DNA from: an uncultured Acidimicrobiales bacterium
GTDB lineage: Bacteria; Actinomycetota; Acidimicrobiia; Acidimicrobiales; Aldehydirespiratoraceae
DNA: 64,000 nucleotides
Reading direction: 5' to 3'
Assembly: GCA_951812975.1 (NCBI GenBank)
Contig: CATOTC010000006.1
Span: 1 to 64,000, forward strand
In this document: positions 33,177 through 42,800 of the stretch, piece after piece
How positions within the stretch are numbered: the stretch's first letter is position 1
Layout of the letters: every line of letters begins with the position of its first letter
Notes under the pieces: generated by a model
The model's input: only the letters and a program-made list of their open reading frames with translations
Told to the model about the DNA's origin: nothing
Databases searched by the model: none
Position numbers and translations under genes: made by a program

Positions 33177-33788
33177 CTAACACAGCCTTTCGAGGATGTC
33201 GGCTCGTTGTGCCAACAGCTCGAGTGCCAACACTGAGCGCAGGCGCCAGCCCTCCTCGAGCAGCAGGCGTTGATTGTCCAACGCACCGAGTCGCGCCGCC
33301 ACAATGAGCTGCCAAGCACCGAAAGTCGGGTCGTCGGAGTTGATCGCAGGCTCGTCGATCCCGCGGCCCGTAGCAATCTGTCGAGCAGCCTCAGAAATCC
33401 GTTTCAGTTGGGCGCGAAGCTGATCGATCGTCTCCGGGTCCATATCGGTGTCGGAGTCGGGCCAATCGCTGACCAGTGCCCGGGGATGCGGATCGTCTTG
33501 CAACCACCGGTCGACGCGGATCCGGCGCGTGGCGATTGCGACGATCCCCCAACGGCCGTCCGGAAATTCCTGGGCCTGGACGATTCGAGCGACGACCCCC
33601 ACCTCAGAGCGCAAGTCGTCTCCACCGATTTCGCGTCCCCGTTCGATCATGGTGATCCCGAACTCGGGTTCATCGAGGGCAACCACATGGCGTGCAAGCG
33701 CTCGGTAGCGCTCTTCAAAAATATGCAGCGGAACCATGGCACTTGGCAGAACCGTCTGTTCAAGGGGGAACATCGGCATTTCGAGCAT
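33177..33788 (-). CDS. LON substrate-binding (PUA-like) domain protein
   Basis: 203 residues, a stand-alone LON N-terminal domain without protease. MFPLEQTVLPSAMVPLHIFEERYRAL is the hallmark start (FPL, then P-L-IFE-RY); FGITMIERGREIGG and GVVARIVQAQEFPDGRWGIVAIATRRIRV follow. These stand-alone forms bind peptides or act as regulators of unknown specificity. The ATG at 33788 or 33779 could be used. It starts 2 bases after the PBP4-like gene, so the pair are one operon. Confidence 0.84.
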   Translation of the reverse strand: MLEMPMFPLEQTVLPSAMVPLHIFEERYRALARHVVALDEPEFGITMIERGREIGGDDLRSEVGVVARIVQAQEFPDGRWGIVAIATRRIRVDRWLQDDPHPRALVSDWPDSDTDMDPETIDQLRAQLKRISEAARQIATGRGIDEPAINSDDPTFGAWQLIVAARLGALDNQRLLLEEGWRLRSVLALELLAQRADILERLC

Positions 33789-33790
33789 GT

Positions 33791-35254
33791 TCAGCTCGCT
33801 GTGTCGGAAGCGGGTGTCACCGCGAGGGGGCTGATGGCGTCAAGCGCGGGCCCGTATCCGTAGGGGTAGCGTGAGACTGCGTCGAGCAGGCTCGTCTGAA
33901 TCGTGTTGCACGGTCCCAGCGAACCAGAGGAACTGTTGTCTGCGTTGGCGACCAACACGAACGTGATCACCGAGCCGTTGTCGACGAGCATCTCGCCGGC
34001 CACAGCTGTGATACGTCCGCGGTCGGCGCTGATGATCCGCATCGTCGACCCGCCGGGGGGCGCACAGGCCGCCAGAGCGCCGTCGTCGATCCAGCGGAGC
34101 GACGCGTCGACGATTCCATCGGGACGCCTCTGTTCGATGATCGCCATAAGCAGGTCACAGGTGACGCGGTCCTGGTTGGACAGTCCCGAACCGTCCAGGG
34201 GGAGAGACCCCTCCACGGGCAGTCCCTGCTGGACCAAGGTGACCAGCATCCCGATTGCGGCATCGTTGGAGGCAGGCGACAGGCCGTTGACTCGGCCGAC
34301 CTCCTTGAACAGCATCTCTGCGGTGGTTCCGTCGATCAGTGCCCGCTGGGCGATCTCAGCGATCGGCGGAGACTCGATCGAGGCGAGCAGATCCTGTTGC
34401 GCTGACGGGGGCTGTTCTCCAGTGGTCGGTTCGGCTCCTATCCCGATTCCCCTCTGCACCAGCAGGTCGCTGAGAGTCTCGGCTGCCATTGCTGCGGGGT
34501 CCTCTGATCGGGTGATCCTGCTGGTCTCGCCGTCCCAGCGGAACCCGTCGTTGACCAACAGGCCGGACAGGGGACCGACCACATTGTCGGCGTTGTCGGT
34601 CTCGGTCCAGACTGTGCCGATATAGTCGGTCTCGCTTGGCGAGAAGCGGAACTCGTCGCCTATGACTCCCCCGCTCAGTTCCGATATGCCTCTCTGACGC
34701 AGTTCGATGGCGACTTCCGCCGCCAGCTGATCGAGGCTCGTTGCTGCTCTGTCATCGTTGAAGCGGGTCAGGTAGTCGTCGGTGGAGAGGACCGGGTCTC
34801 CGCCTCCAACCAACCAGATGTCGCCCTCCAGCACGCCGTCGGTGACCGCATTCGCCGAGTTGCTGACCACCTTGGTCACAAAGACAGTCTCAGTCCCCAG
34901 GCTCTCGACTGCAGCGACGGTCACAAATCGCTGAAGCTCCGCAGGTATGAGTCGGAAGGCAGGTTTCTCGACGGCAATCTCTATCCCGTTGCGGTGAACC
35001 CGGAGACAGCGTGCGGTAGGCACCTCAGGTTGGTCAAGGACGCTCGTCAGGGCCTCTTCGAACTCCCGATTCGAAGTTGGGCGTCTCAGCCATTCCGGAA
35101 CCCGTCTGGCATTGATGATCGGTGTGCTGAGCGAATCGGCGACGACGGTCCTCTGAGGATCGCCGGGGTCTGCGGCGCGATTGGCGCGCTCGGCGAGAAC
35201 ACTGGCGGCAATTGCCACGGCGAGTACCAGCACAGGAAGAAACAACCGACGCAT
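33791..35254 (-). CDS. PBP4 (S13)-like protein with degenerate active site
   Basis: 487 residues with an N-terminal membrane anchor or signal (RRLFLPVLVLAVAIAASVLA). It aligns with D-Ala-D-Ala carboxypeptidase DacB: LIPAELQRFVTVAAVESLG replaces the usual LIPASNQKLVTAAA, so catalytic S-x-x-K becomes E106-x-x-R109. DGTTAEMLFKEVG replaces SDNLYAEML, and no KTG is visible (near SADRGRITAVAG, about 409-420). DGSGLSNQDRVT is kept. The S13 fold is preserved but all three catalytic motifs are lost, so it is probably a non-enzymatic cell-wall protein. Confidence 0.8.
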   Translation of the reverse strand: MRRLFLPVLVLAVAIAASVLAERANRAADPGDPQRTVVADSLSTPIINARRVPEWLRRPTSNREFEEALTSVLDQPEVPTARCLRVHRNGIEIAVEKPAFRLIPAELQRFVTVAAVESLGTETVFVTKVVSNSANAVTDGVLEGDIWLVGGGDPVLSTDDYLTRFNDDRAATSLDQLAAEVAIELRQRGISELSGGVIGDEFRFSPSETDYIGTVWTETDNADNVVGPLSGLLVNDGFRWDGETSRITRSEDPAAMAAETLSDLLVQRGIGIGAEPTTGEQPPSAQQDLLASIESPPIAEIAQRALIDGTTAEMLFKEVGRVNGLSPASNDAAIGMLVTLVQQGLPVEGSLPLDGSGLSNQDRVTCDLLMAIIEQRRPDGIVDASLRWIDDGALAACAPPGGSTMRIISADRGRITAVAGEMLVDNGSVITFVLVANADNSSSGSLGPCNTIQTSLLDAVSRYPYGYGPALDAISPLAVTPASDTAS

Positions 35255-35274
35255 CTTGACAGAAGGCTAGGCCG

Positions 35275-35916
35275 TCACAGCGTTGGTTGTTGACGATGAG
35301 CGTCCCAGGCGGTGGTGGGTTCGAGGGCTGCCCGAAACAGGTCCCTGACGTGTTGCAGGCGTGCTTTCAGCGCCTCGTCGTCGAGGGGGTCCCGCTTGAG
35401 CAGGTCGGCGATGAACGGTGCATCGCTGAAATAGGACAGCAGGGCCCCGTATCCAGTGATGAGAAGTTGTTCGGCGTCGTGGCGGCGGAACCTGCCTGCG
35501 TCCATCTCCCGCTCGAAGTACGCCGCGGCACGGACGAACAGGGGCTTGAGGGCCAGGCCGAGTTCAATGTGGCCCGTACCACCCTCCGCCAACGCCTCGC
35601 GGCGCACGATCCTGACGAAATCCGGGTTGTGCATGAAGAACTCGAAACCCGCGGTGAGGACGAAGTCGACCAGTTCCCAACCGTCGGCCGATGTCTGGGA
35701 GATCGCGCTCTCCACCCGTTCGTGCCATTCAGCCAGCGCCAGTTCGAAGACCTCGCGGTACATCGCTTCTTTGGAGGGGAAGTAATGGAGCAGGCTCTGT
35801 CTGCGGACGCCGACCACCGCGGCGATGTCGTTCAGGGACGTGCCGTCGAAGCCCCGTTCGGCGAACAGTCGGCGGGTGGCTCCTATGATTGCTTCGCGAG
35901 TCGGCGTCTCCCCCAC
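35275..35916 (-). CDS. TetR family transcriptional regulator
   Basis: 213 residues. N-terminal DNA-binding helices are [48 protein letters not shown], the standard TetR helix-turn-helix with HYF-SKE. The C-terminal ligand domain ([18 protein letters not shown] to the end) has no recognisable ligand motif. It converges in operator range with the divergent gene at 35967, with a shared 50-base promoter region, so it may regulate that gene and itself. GTG start with TACGCT 7 bases upstream. Confidence 0.88.
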   Translation of the reverse strand: MGETPTREAIIGATRRLFAERGFDGTSLNDIAAVVGVRRQSLLHYFPSKEAMYREVFELALAEWHERVESAISQTSADGWELVDFVLTAGFEFFMHNPDFVRIVRREALAEGGTGHIELGLALKPLFVRAAAYFEREMDAGRFRRHDAEQLLITGYGALLSYFSDAPFIADLLKRDPLDDEALKARLQHVRDLFRAALEPTTAWDAHRQQPTL

Positions 35917-35923
35917 GCCCTAG

Positions 35924-35929
35924 AGCGTA
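35924..35929 (-). promoter_or_regulatory. Leaderless -10 box (TACGCT) of the TetR gene
   Basis: TACGCT lies 7 bases before the GTG at 35916 on the minus strand. Confidence 0.45.
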
Positions 35930-35954
35930 GTGCGGCGGCCGGCAACCTCAGTGG

Positions 35955-35960
35955 TAGCGT
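35955..35960 (+). promoter_or_regulatory. Leaderless -10 box (TAGCGT)
   Basis: TAGCGT ends 6 bases before the ATG at 35967, preferred over the GTG at 35964, which is only 3 bases from the box. Confidence 0.45.
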
Positions 35961-35966
35961 GGGGTG

Positions 35967-36359
35967 ATGGAGATCGTTTCGGCGTTGTTCATCGATGAGA
36001 TCGACCTCCGTTCGGTACCGGGTCCAGCCACGAGAATCGACCTCAAAGGGATCCAGTTCAGTGCCGCCGCGCCGACGCCAGTACCTTTGGTTTGGGCCCC
36101 TCACCTCGTTGTGATCATCCGTTGCCCCCCAGACGGCAGTGGTCAAGGGGTGCTCGAGGTGACATACCACCATGGTGACTCCCAGATTGCGCGCAGTGTT
36201 CAGCCCTTCGATGTGGAGCCGGGAAAGTTCACCTATCGCCTGGTTCGGGCAGAACTGGAATTCGAGGACTACGGAACGGTCGAGGCGCGCTGTCGGTTGG
36301 GGCGGGGCGAGCCGATCACGGTCCCCTACACGCTGTTGCCACCAGTCGATCCGACCTGA
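35967..36359 (+). CDS. Small beta-rich protein of unknown function
   Basis: 130 residues. It is predicted to be mostly beta: MEIVSALFIDEIDLRSVPGPATRIDLKG, VVIIRCPPDGSGQGVLEVTYHHGD, then FTYRLVRAELEFEDYGTVEARCRLGRG. The pattern resembles small DUF6941-like uncharacterised beta-sandwich proteins, but no family is certain. Divergent from the TetR gene at 35916, and 104 bases before tkt. Confidence 0.7.
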   Translation: MEIVSALFIDEIDLRSVPGPATRIDLKGIQFSAAAPTPVPLVWAPHLVVIIRCPPDGSGQGVLEVTYHHGDSQIARSVQPFDVEPGKFTYRLVRAELEFEDYGTVEARCRLGRGEPITVPYTLLPPVDPT

Positions 36360-36463
36360 CCGACCAACGCCCGCAACACTGCTGTGCGAGCTTCTCAATA
36401 AAGAAACGCGATCGACCCGAGTGCTGACGGTAAGGTCCGAGATGTCTGTGACTGGGAGGACAG

Positions 36464-38455
36464 ATGGACGATTTTGACCGGCGCGCCGTATCGATAATCA
36501 GGGGTATCGCCATGGATGCACCTCATGCGGCGCGTTCGGGCCACCAGGGAACGGCCATGTCGTTGGCACCGCTCGCCCATGTGCTGTTCAGTCGAATCAT
36601 GAACTTCGACGCCCAGTACCCCCACTGGCCGGATCGGGACCGTTTCGTCCTCTCCGCCGGCCATGCGTCGATCCTGCAGTACGCGTTGCTCCATCTCGCC
36701 GGTTTCGACCTCACCCTCGATGATCTGAGGGACTTCCGTCAATGGGGTTCAGCCACGCCGGGCCACCCCGAGGTCGGCCACACCGCGGGAGTGGAGGTGA
36801 CTACCGGCCCGCTGGGTCAGGGCATAGGCAACATGGTCGGTATGGCCATCGCCGAGGCCCAACTGCGCGCCACCTACGGAGCTGAGTTGTTCGACCACCA
36901 CGTCTTCGGGATATGCGGTGACGGAGACTTGAGTGAGGGCGTCAGCCATGAGGTTGCTTCGCTGGCGGGCCATCTGGGGTTGGGGAAGATCGTCCTGTGT
37001 TACGACGACAACCACATCACCATCGACGGGGAGACGGAGCTTGCGTTGAGCGACGATGCCGCGGCCCGTTTCCGTGCGTATGGCTGGGACGTGATCGAAC
37101 TCGGCGACGCGGCAGAGAACCTCGACGATCTGGAAGCGGCCATACGCAAGGCGATGTCGGTCGAGGACCGTCCGAGCCTCGTAATTCTCCGCACCGTCAT
37201 CGGTACTCCCGCACCGGACTCCGCCGATACCCCTGGTGCTCATGGTTACGCCATCTTCGACGAGGAGATCGCCGCCACCAAGGAACTGATGGGGCTGCCC
37301 CCGGGCGAAGACTTCTACACCGAACCATCCGTCGTAGCCCAGTATCGGGAGCTGGGAGTGCGGGGCCGGTGCCTCCGAGAGGCATGGGAGAAACGCGTCG
37401 CCGACTTCGACGGGGACAGAGCCTCCTTGGAATCGCAATTGAGCGGCACGGGCCTGCCAGGCTGGGAGGAGTCGCTGCCCGCCTTCGAGGCGGGTGAGTC
37501 CATCGCTACCCGCAAGGCGTCCAATCTCACGCTGCAGGCGTTGTCGGAGGTCGTTCCTGGACTTTCGGGCGGTGGGGCCGACCTCACCGGCAACACTGGG
37601 ACCGCAATCAAAGATCACGGTGTCTTCTCGCTGGCAGATCCAACAGGCCGGCAGATCTACTTCGGAGTCCGCGAGCACGGTATGGGCGCCATCGCCAACG
37701 GCATGGCACTGCACGGCGGCTCGATCCCGGTCGTCGGCACGTTCCTGGTCTTCGCGGACTACATGCGCGCCGCGGTACGGCTCGCGGCGATCTCGCAGGC
37801 TCATACAATCTTTGTCTGGAGCCACGACTCTGTCGGCGTGGGTGAGGACGGGCCGACCCATCAACCGGTGGAGCATGTGGCGTCGCTGCGGGCTGTTCCG
37901 GGGCTGCGGGTAATCCGCCCCGCCGACGCCAACGAGACAGCCGCGGCGTGGGGCGTGGCCGTCTCCTCGGGCGGACCGACCGCGCTGATCCTCACCCGCC
38001 AGAACGTGCCCGTACTGGAGGGAACCTCGGCAGAAGGAGTTGCCGCCGGTGGCTACGTGCTCGCAGACGCCGACGATGCGGCGATCACGCTCGTCGGGAC
38101 CGGCAGCGAGGTCTCGGTCTGTCTCGATGCTGCGGCGAAACTTGCGACCGACGGGTTTGCTGCGAGGGTTGTGTCGATGCCCTCGTGGGAGCTCTTCGAG
38201 CAGATGCCGAGCGATTATCGGGCCGCGGTGATCCCCGACGACGTCGCGTCGCTCGCCGTTGAAGCCGGGTCGTCGATGGGGTGGCATCGCTGGGTCGACG
38301 ATGTGGTCTCCATCGACCGTTTCGGGTCTTCCGCACCCGGCGATGTCGTCATGTTCGAATATGGGATCAACCCGTACAATGTTTCGGCCCGAGCGCAGGA
38401 CTTGATCACTCGAAGAGCCCACCGACGACGACCATCGACAATGGAGGCGTCATGA
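36464..38455 (+). CDS. tkt: Transketolase
   Basis: 663 residues. ThDP enzyme of the pentose phosphate pathway, transferring two-carbon ketol units. GDGDLSEGVSHEVASLAGHLGLGKIVLCYDDNHITIDG is the ThDP-Mg motif (with the usual D-N), GTAMSLAPLAHVLF and PGHPEVGHTAGVEVTTGPLGQG are the N-terminal substrate and cofactor blocks, and VREHGMGAIANGMALHGG begins the pyrimidine-binding domain with its Glu. Full-length. GGGAGG ribosome site 4 bases before the ATG. The stop overlaps the transaldolase ATG, coupling the non-oxidative pathway enzymes. Confidence 0.96.
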   Translation: MDDFDRRAVSIIRGIAMDAPHAARSGHQGTAMSLAPLAHVLFSRIMNFDAQYPHWPDRDRFVLSAGHASILQYALLHLAGFDLTLDDLRDFRQWGSATPGHPEVGHTAGVEVTTGPLGQGIGNMVGMAIAEAQLRATYGAELFDHHVFGICGDGDLSEGVSHEVASLAGHLGLGKIVLCYDDNHITIDGETELALSDDAAARFRAYGWDVIELGDAAENLDDLEAAIRKAMSVEDRPSLVILRTVIGTPAPDSADTPGAHGYAIFDEEIAATKELMGLPPGEDFYTEPSVVAQYRELGVRGRCLREAWEKRVADFDGDRASLESQLSGTGLPGWEESLPAFEAGESIATRKASNLTLQALSEVVPGLSGGGADLTGNTGTAIKDHGVFSLADPTGRQIYFGVREHGMGAIANGMALHGGSIPVVGTFLVFADYMRAAVRLAAISQAHTIFVWSHDSVGVGEDGPTHQPVEHVASLRAVPGLRVIRPADANETAAAWGVAVSSGGPTALILTRQNVPVLEGTSAEGVAAGGYVLADADDAAITLVGTGSEVSVCLDAAAKLATDGFAARVVSMPSWELFEQMPSDYRAAVIPDDVASLAVEAGSSMGWHRWVDDVVSIDRFGSSAPGDVVMFEYGINPYNVSARAQDLITRRAHRRRPSTMEAS

Positions 38456-39543
38456 CTCGTCTACAGCAACTGTTCACCGACCAGGGTCAGAGTCCCTGGC
38501 TCGACAACCTTCGACGCGGGTGGATCACCAGTGGAGAACTCGAGGACTGGGTTGACCGGGGTGTGCGCGGGCTGACCTCGAACCCGTCGATCTTCACCAA
38601 CGCGATCCTGGGATCAGAGGACTATGACGAGGAGTTCTCCGGTGCTGTCGGCGCGGGCCTGTGTGTCGAGGATGCGTACTGGCAACTCGTCACCTCCGAT
38701 ATTCGCTCTGCGCTCGACATCCTTCGGCCGGTTTACGACGAGTCGGACGGCGTCGATGGATACGTCTCGGTCGAGGTCGATCCGAAACTGGCACGTGACA
38801 GCGCCAGAACCTGTGAAGCGGCGCGTCGGTTGCACCAGCAGATCAATGCCCCCAACCTCTATGTCAAGATTCCCGGCACTGCCGAGGGTCTCGAACCTAT
38901 CCGCACGATGATCGCCGAGCACCGCAGCATCAATGTCACGCTGATCTTCTCTCTGGACCGCTACGCCGAGGTCATGGAGACCTATCTATGCGGACTCGAG
39001 GCGGCTGAGGGCGATTTGAGCGATGTTTCGAGCGTTGCATCATTCTTCGTGAGCCGGTTGGACACAGAGGTTGACCGGCGCCTCGACGTCATCGGCACGC
39101 CGCGCGCCTCCGAACTCAAGGGCAAGGCCGCGTTGGCGAGTGGTAAGTTGGCTTACCAACTGTTTCAACGAACCTTCTCGGGACCGCGCTGGGAGGCGCT
39201 GGCGGGGCGCGGCGCACGAGTTCAGCGTCCTCTGTGGGCGTCGACCTCAACGAAGAACCCTGATTTTCCCGACACCCTGTATGTGGACGGGCTGATCGGA
39301 CCCGACACTGTCAATACCCTGCCCGACAGCACGATGGCGGCATTCGAGGACCACGGAACTGTTGGGCGCACGATCGACGTCGGTACGGACGAGGCACGAA
39401 CGGTGCTCGACGATCTGGCCCAGATCGGCGTTGACATCGACGAGGTCACCGCGCAGCTCGAGACAGAGGGTGTGGCGTCGTTCGAGAAGAGCTTCGATGA
39501 ACTTCTGGACGCGCTGAACGCGAAGGTCAACTCGATCAGCTAG
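38452..39543 (+). CDS. tal: Transaldolase
   Basis: 363 residues. Transfers a dihydroxyacetone unit between sugar phosphates. The Schiff-base lysine is K139 in APNLYVKIPGTAEGL. GLTSNPSIFTNAI and SINVTLIFSLDRYAEVMETYL are conserved barrel strands, and VQRPLWASTSTKNP follows. The ATG lies within the tkt stop (ATGA) with a GGAGG ribosome site 5 bases upstream. Upstream in-frame codons belong to the shadow of tkt. Confidence 0.96.
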   Translation: MTRLQQLFTDQGQSPWLDNLRRGWITSGELEDWVDRGVRGLTSNPSIFTNAILGSEDYDEEFSGAVGAGLCVEDAYWQLVTSDIRSALDILRPVYDESDGVDGYVSVEVDPKLARDSARTCEAARRLHQQINAPNLYVKIPGTAEGLEPIRTMIAEHRSINVTLIFSLDRYAEVMETYLCGLEAAEGDLSDVSSVASFFVSRLDTEVDRRLDVIGTPRASELKGKAALASGKLAYQLFQRTFSGPRWEALAGRGARVQRPLWASTSTKNPDFPDTLYVDGLIGPDTVNTLPDSTMAAFEDHGTVGRTIDVGTDEARTVLDDLAQIGVDIDEVTAQLETEGVASFEKSFDELLDALNAKVNSIS

Positions 39544-39553
39544 GCAACAGAGG

Positions 39554-39581
39554 TTGAAAACTTGTTTACCGGGTTTACACT
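39554..39581 (+). promoter_or_regulatory. Promoter TTGAAA-16-TACACT
   Basis: TTGAAA (39554-39559), a 16-base spacer and TACACT (39576-39581). Transcription would begin near 39587, at the ATG of the minileader. Confidence 0.5.
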
Positions 39582-39586
39582 CAGAA

Positions 39587-39607
39587 ATGAACTGCAGCTG
39601 CCGGTAA
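39587..39607 (+). CDS. Possible leaderless MNCSCR minileader
   Basis: ATG AAC TGC AGC TGC CGG TAA, six codons with two Cys, starting 5 bases after a TACACT box. In mycobacteria, leaderless cysteine-rich minileaders act as cysteine-responsive attenuators. The resemblance is positional and compositional only; the downstream gene is a SNF2 ATPase rather than a sulfur gene. Chance cannot be excluded. Confidence 0.3.
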   Translation: MNCSCR

Positions 39608-39818
39608 GGGTTCGCTGTGGGGGCTGTCGCCGCTGACGGAGCGGGCAACAGTCGTTGTGTCAGGCGCAACTCTTCGCGAGTGGCGAAGGCGCAGCGGGTA
39701 CCACGACGGTGCCGATCACGGACGCACGGCACCAACAAGCCCAGTGCGTCACACGCCGTAGGAGACAACAGTTACCATTATCGAACGGGCGGTCCTGACG
39801 TGGAGTCAACTCGACCGA

Positions 39819-42800
39819 ATGGTCCAAGCCCACCTCGACGGTTCGTCAACCGAAGAGGATCTCGCATATCTGAACGAACACAAGGACGCCTGGGTTGAGA
39901 GCCTGTGGCGTCTGCTCGACGATGCCGACGAGCGGCTCGCGGCCGCACGTCGGGAGTTGCGCGGCGCTGAACGGAATGTTGTATTGGCCGATCTTGACGC
40001 CGAGTGCTGGCGCATCGACGCCGCCCTGACCGATCTGGTCGGCCCTGCCGATGAGAGCGAGTTGACCGTCCCAGCGGATCACTCTCCGGCCCGAGACGCC
40101 GCGGACTCCTTCCTCGGAAGCGTTCAGCTCCACCTGTCGCGCTCCGACGGGCGGATCGTTGCTTGGGCCTCGGGTCATCAACATCGGCCTGAGAATCACG
40201 AATCGGTGCGGGCGCGGATCAAGGCTCTCGGCGGAGTGCCTTCGGACTGGGACCAGCAGGCCACGGTGAAGATTCCCGGGAGCGGCAGGGCCAGCACCGT
40301 TTCGGCTCCCATCGAGAAGGTGATCGGTTGGCTGGCGCCGCTGGGACGCACCGCCACCGACGAGACCGTCGGTACCAGCGTGACTTGGATGGGGTACGCC
40401 ACTGCTGTGGCCATCAGGATGGTCAAAGAAGGTCACTTCGTCCCTCAACTGGTCCAGTCGAAACGTCGCCGCAAGGATCCCAAGAGCGATCACGGAACGT
40501 TCCGGGTCCGCTGGATGCCGGCCCTCATCGACCCCGATGTGCTGGCCGGCCTGGTCCGTTCGGTGCCAGGGGCCGCCATGTTGGGCAGCCGTGAGCAGGA
40601 GAAGGAGAAGTTCACACTCGCCGCTCTGGCCGATCTCACTGATGCCGTTGTGGGTTTTGCAGCCGGCCAGTTGGAGACCCCCGCGGCACCGCCTGAGATC
40701 CACACTCGCAATGATGTCTCAGAGGCGGTGGTCGCGAACCTTGGCGGCGACACCTTCCAGGCTCCGACCAAGGTTGGAGGAGAACTCGTCCGCCGACTCA
40801 ACCAGTGGGCCTTCCCAGTGCTGGGAACAGCCGGCGTGTGCCTCGTGGTGCAACTCGACGCTCCCGACGATGCCGGTGCCTGGCACGTGGCTGTGTTGTG
40901 CGGAGACGACGAGGGGAACCTGATCCCTGCCGAAGTGGCGATCACGCTGGCGTCGAAGTTGAACTCGCGGGTCATCGTCGCCCACCTGTCGAGGCTCGAG
41001 CGCCTCTTCCCGGAACTGATGCGTCTGGGGGGCCGTCGCCGGGGCGAGGTCTTCCTGTCCCAGGATGAAGCCTGGAGGTTGATGACCGAGTCCGGGGACC
41101 GGCTTCGGTCGGCTGGTTTCGAGGTGAGGGTGCCTCCGCTGCGGCGCCGGAAAGCGGTTGCCTCGCTACGACTGACTTCTGAGACTGACGAGACCGTCGT
41201 CGGGGCTCAACAACTTGCCGATGTTCGTTGGTCGGCAGTCTTCGACGAGGTGGAGCTCAGCGCCGCGGAGATCGCGCAGTTGGCGGCCAAGGCCCGTCCG
41301 TTGGTGCAGTCGCGTGGCCAGTGGGTCGAGTTGGACAAGGCGGATCTCGCCGAGGCCGCGGCAGCATTGGCTGAGAGGGCTGACAAGACACGGCTCACCG
41401 GCGCTGACATGCTTCGGCATGCTCTGGGGCTGGAGGGCTCTCCTTTGGCGGGTGGTATCAACATCGTGGGTGAGGGCTGGGCCGCCGACCTGTTGCGCAG
41501 CGTCAAGAACTTTCCCGAGAATCCGACCACCAGACCCGAAGGTTTCACTGGTGAGCTCCGCAACTATCAGGCCGATGCGCTGGTCTGGCTCGATTTCTTG
41601 GACGACGCAGGTCTGGGGGGCTGTCTCGCTTTGGACATGGGTCTCGGCAAGACGCCGACGACGCTGGCGAGCCTGGCGTCCTCTGAGGCCGGTACGGGCC
41701 TGGTGATCGCTCCCCCGGCGGTCGTCGGCAATTGGGCCAGCGAAGCTCGGACCTTCGTGCCCGGGTTGAAGGTGCTGGTTCACCATGGCGCCAATCGCTC
41801 CAAGGGTTCGGCACTGCGTGCGGCGGTCCGCGCGGCCGATGTGGTGATAACGACATACGGCACCGCGGTGCGGGACATGGACCAACTCTGCAAATTCAAC
41901 TGGGGCAAGGTAGTGATCGATGAGGCTCAGGCCATCAAGAATCCACTGGCTGAGACGTCTCAACAGCTTCGTCGCTTGAATGCCGCCAGCCGGCTGGCGC
42001 TCACGGGCACACCGATCGAGAACGGTCTGGGAGACCTCTGGTCCATCATGGACTGGGCCAACCCGAGTCTTCTTGGTCCGCGGGCGCAGTTCATCGCCCA
42101 GTTGACACCCGCCCGCAACGGCAATGGACGTGCCAACGGCAGCCGCTCCAGACAGGGGGGCGAGGAGGCGCTCAGAGCCCTCAACGGAATCCTCGTCTAT
42201 CGACGGACCAAGGCTGAACCGGCGATCGCGGCCGAGCTCCCAGACCGGATCGACGAACTCGACCACTGCCCGATGACTCCCGAACAGATCGGGCTCTACC
42301 AGGCCGTCATCGACAGTCTGATCGTCAAGACGACTACCCAGGAGCCAGGCACCCCCGAGCGCAAGGGAGCGGTGCTCGCCGCGATCACTGCACTCAAGCA
42401 GATATGCAATCACCCGCTCAACTACCAGTTCGACGACAAGGGGGTCGAGGGTCGTTCAGGAAAGCTCGCCCGACTCTACGAGATCCTCTCGCATGTCTTC
42501 TCGGCCGATGAGAAGGTGCTGGTCTTCACCCACTTCGCGAGTTGGGGCGCGATCATGGCAGAGCACCTCTCGCAGTGGAGCGGCCACAAGATCTCCTGTT
42601 ACCACGGTGGGCTGGCCCGCGGCGCGCGGGACCGTCTCGTGGCTGAGTTCCAGGAGTCCTCCGGAGCCGGTGCGATGGTCCTGTCGCTCAAGGCCGGAGG
42701 CACAGGCCTGAATCTGACCGCCGCCAACCATGTGGTCCTCTATGACCGCTGGTGGAATCCGGCCGTGGAAGATCAGGCCCGGGACCGCGTCTGGCGTATA

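Larger units (their letters stand above)
39544..39818 (+). promoter_or_regulatory. 275-base leader of the SNF2 gene, possibly structured
   Basis: No protein gene of normal size is seen. It holds the promoter (39554-39581), a 6-codon minileader (39587-39607), hairpin CTTCGC/GCGAAG (39672-39677, 39683-39688), and hairpin GGTGCCG/CGGCACC (39708-39714, 39727-39733). The loop segment GACGCAC (39721-39727) can pair with GTGCGTC (39744-39750), so two exclusive folds are possible. Structures were found by eye only. Confidence 0.4.

Noticed and set aside
36749-38422. A 557-residue minus-strand frame
   Set aside because: Antisense to transketolase; no domain, only high GC open frame.
39617-39898. A 93-residue plus-strand frame in the SNF2 leader
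   Set aside because: No plausible fold or motif, and it overlaps the SNF2 start out of frame.
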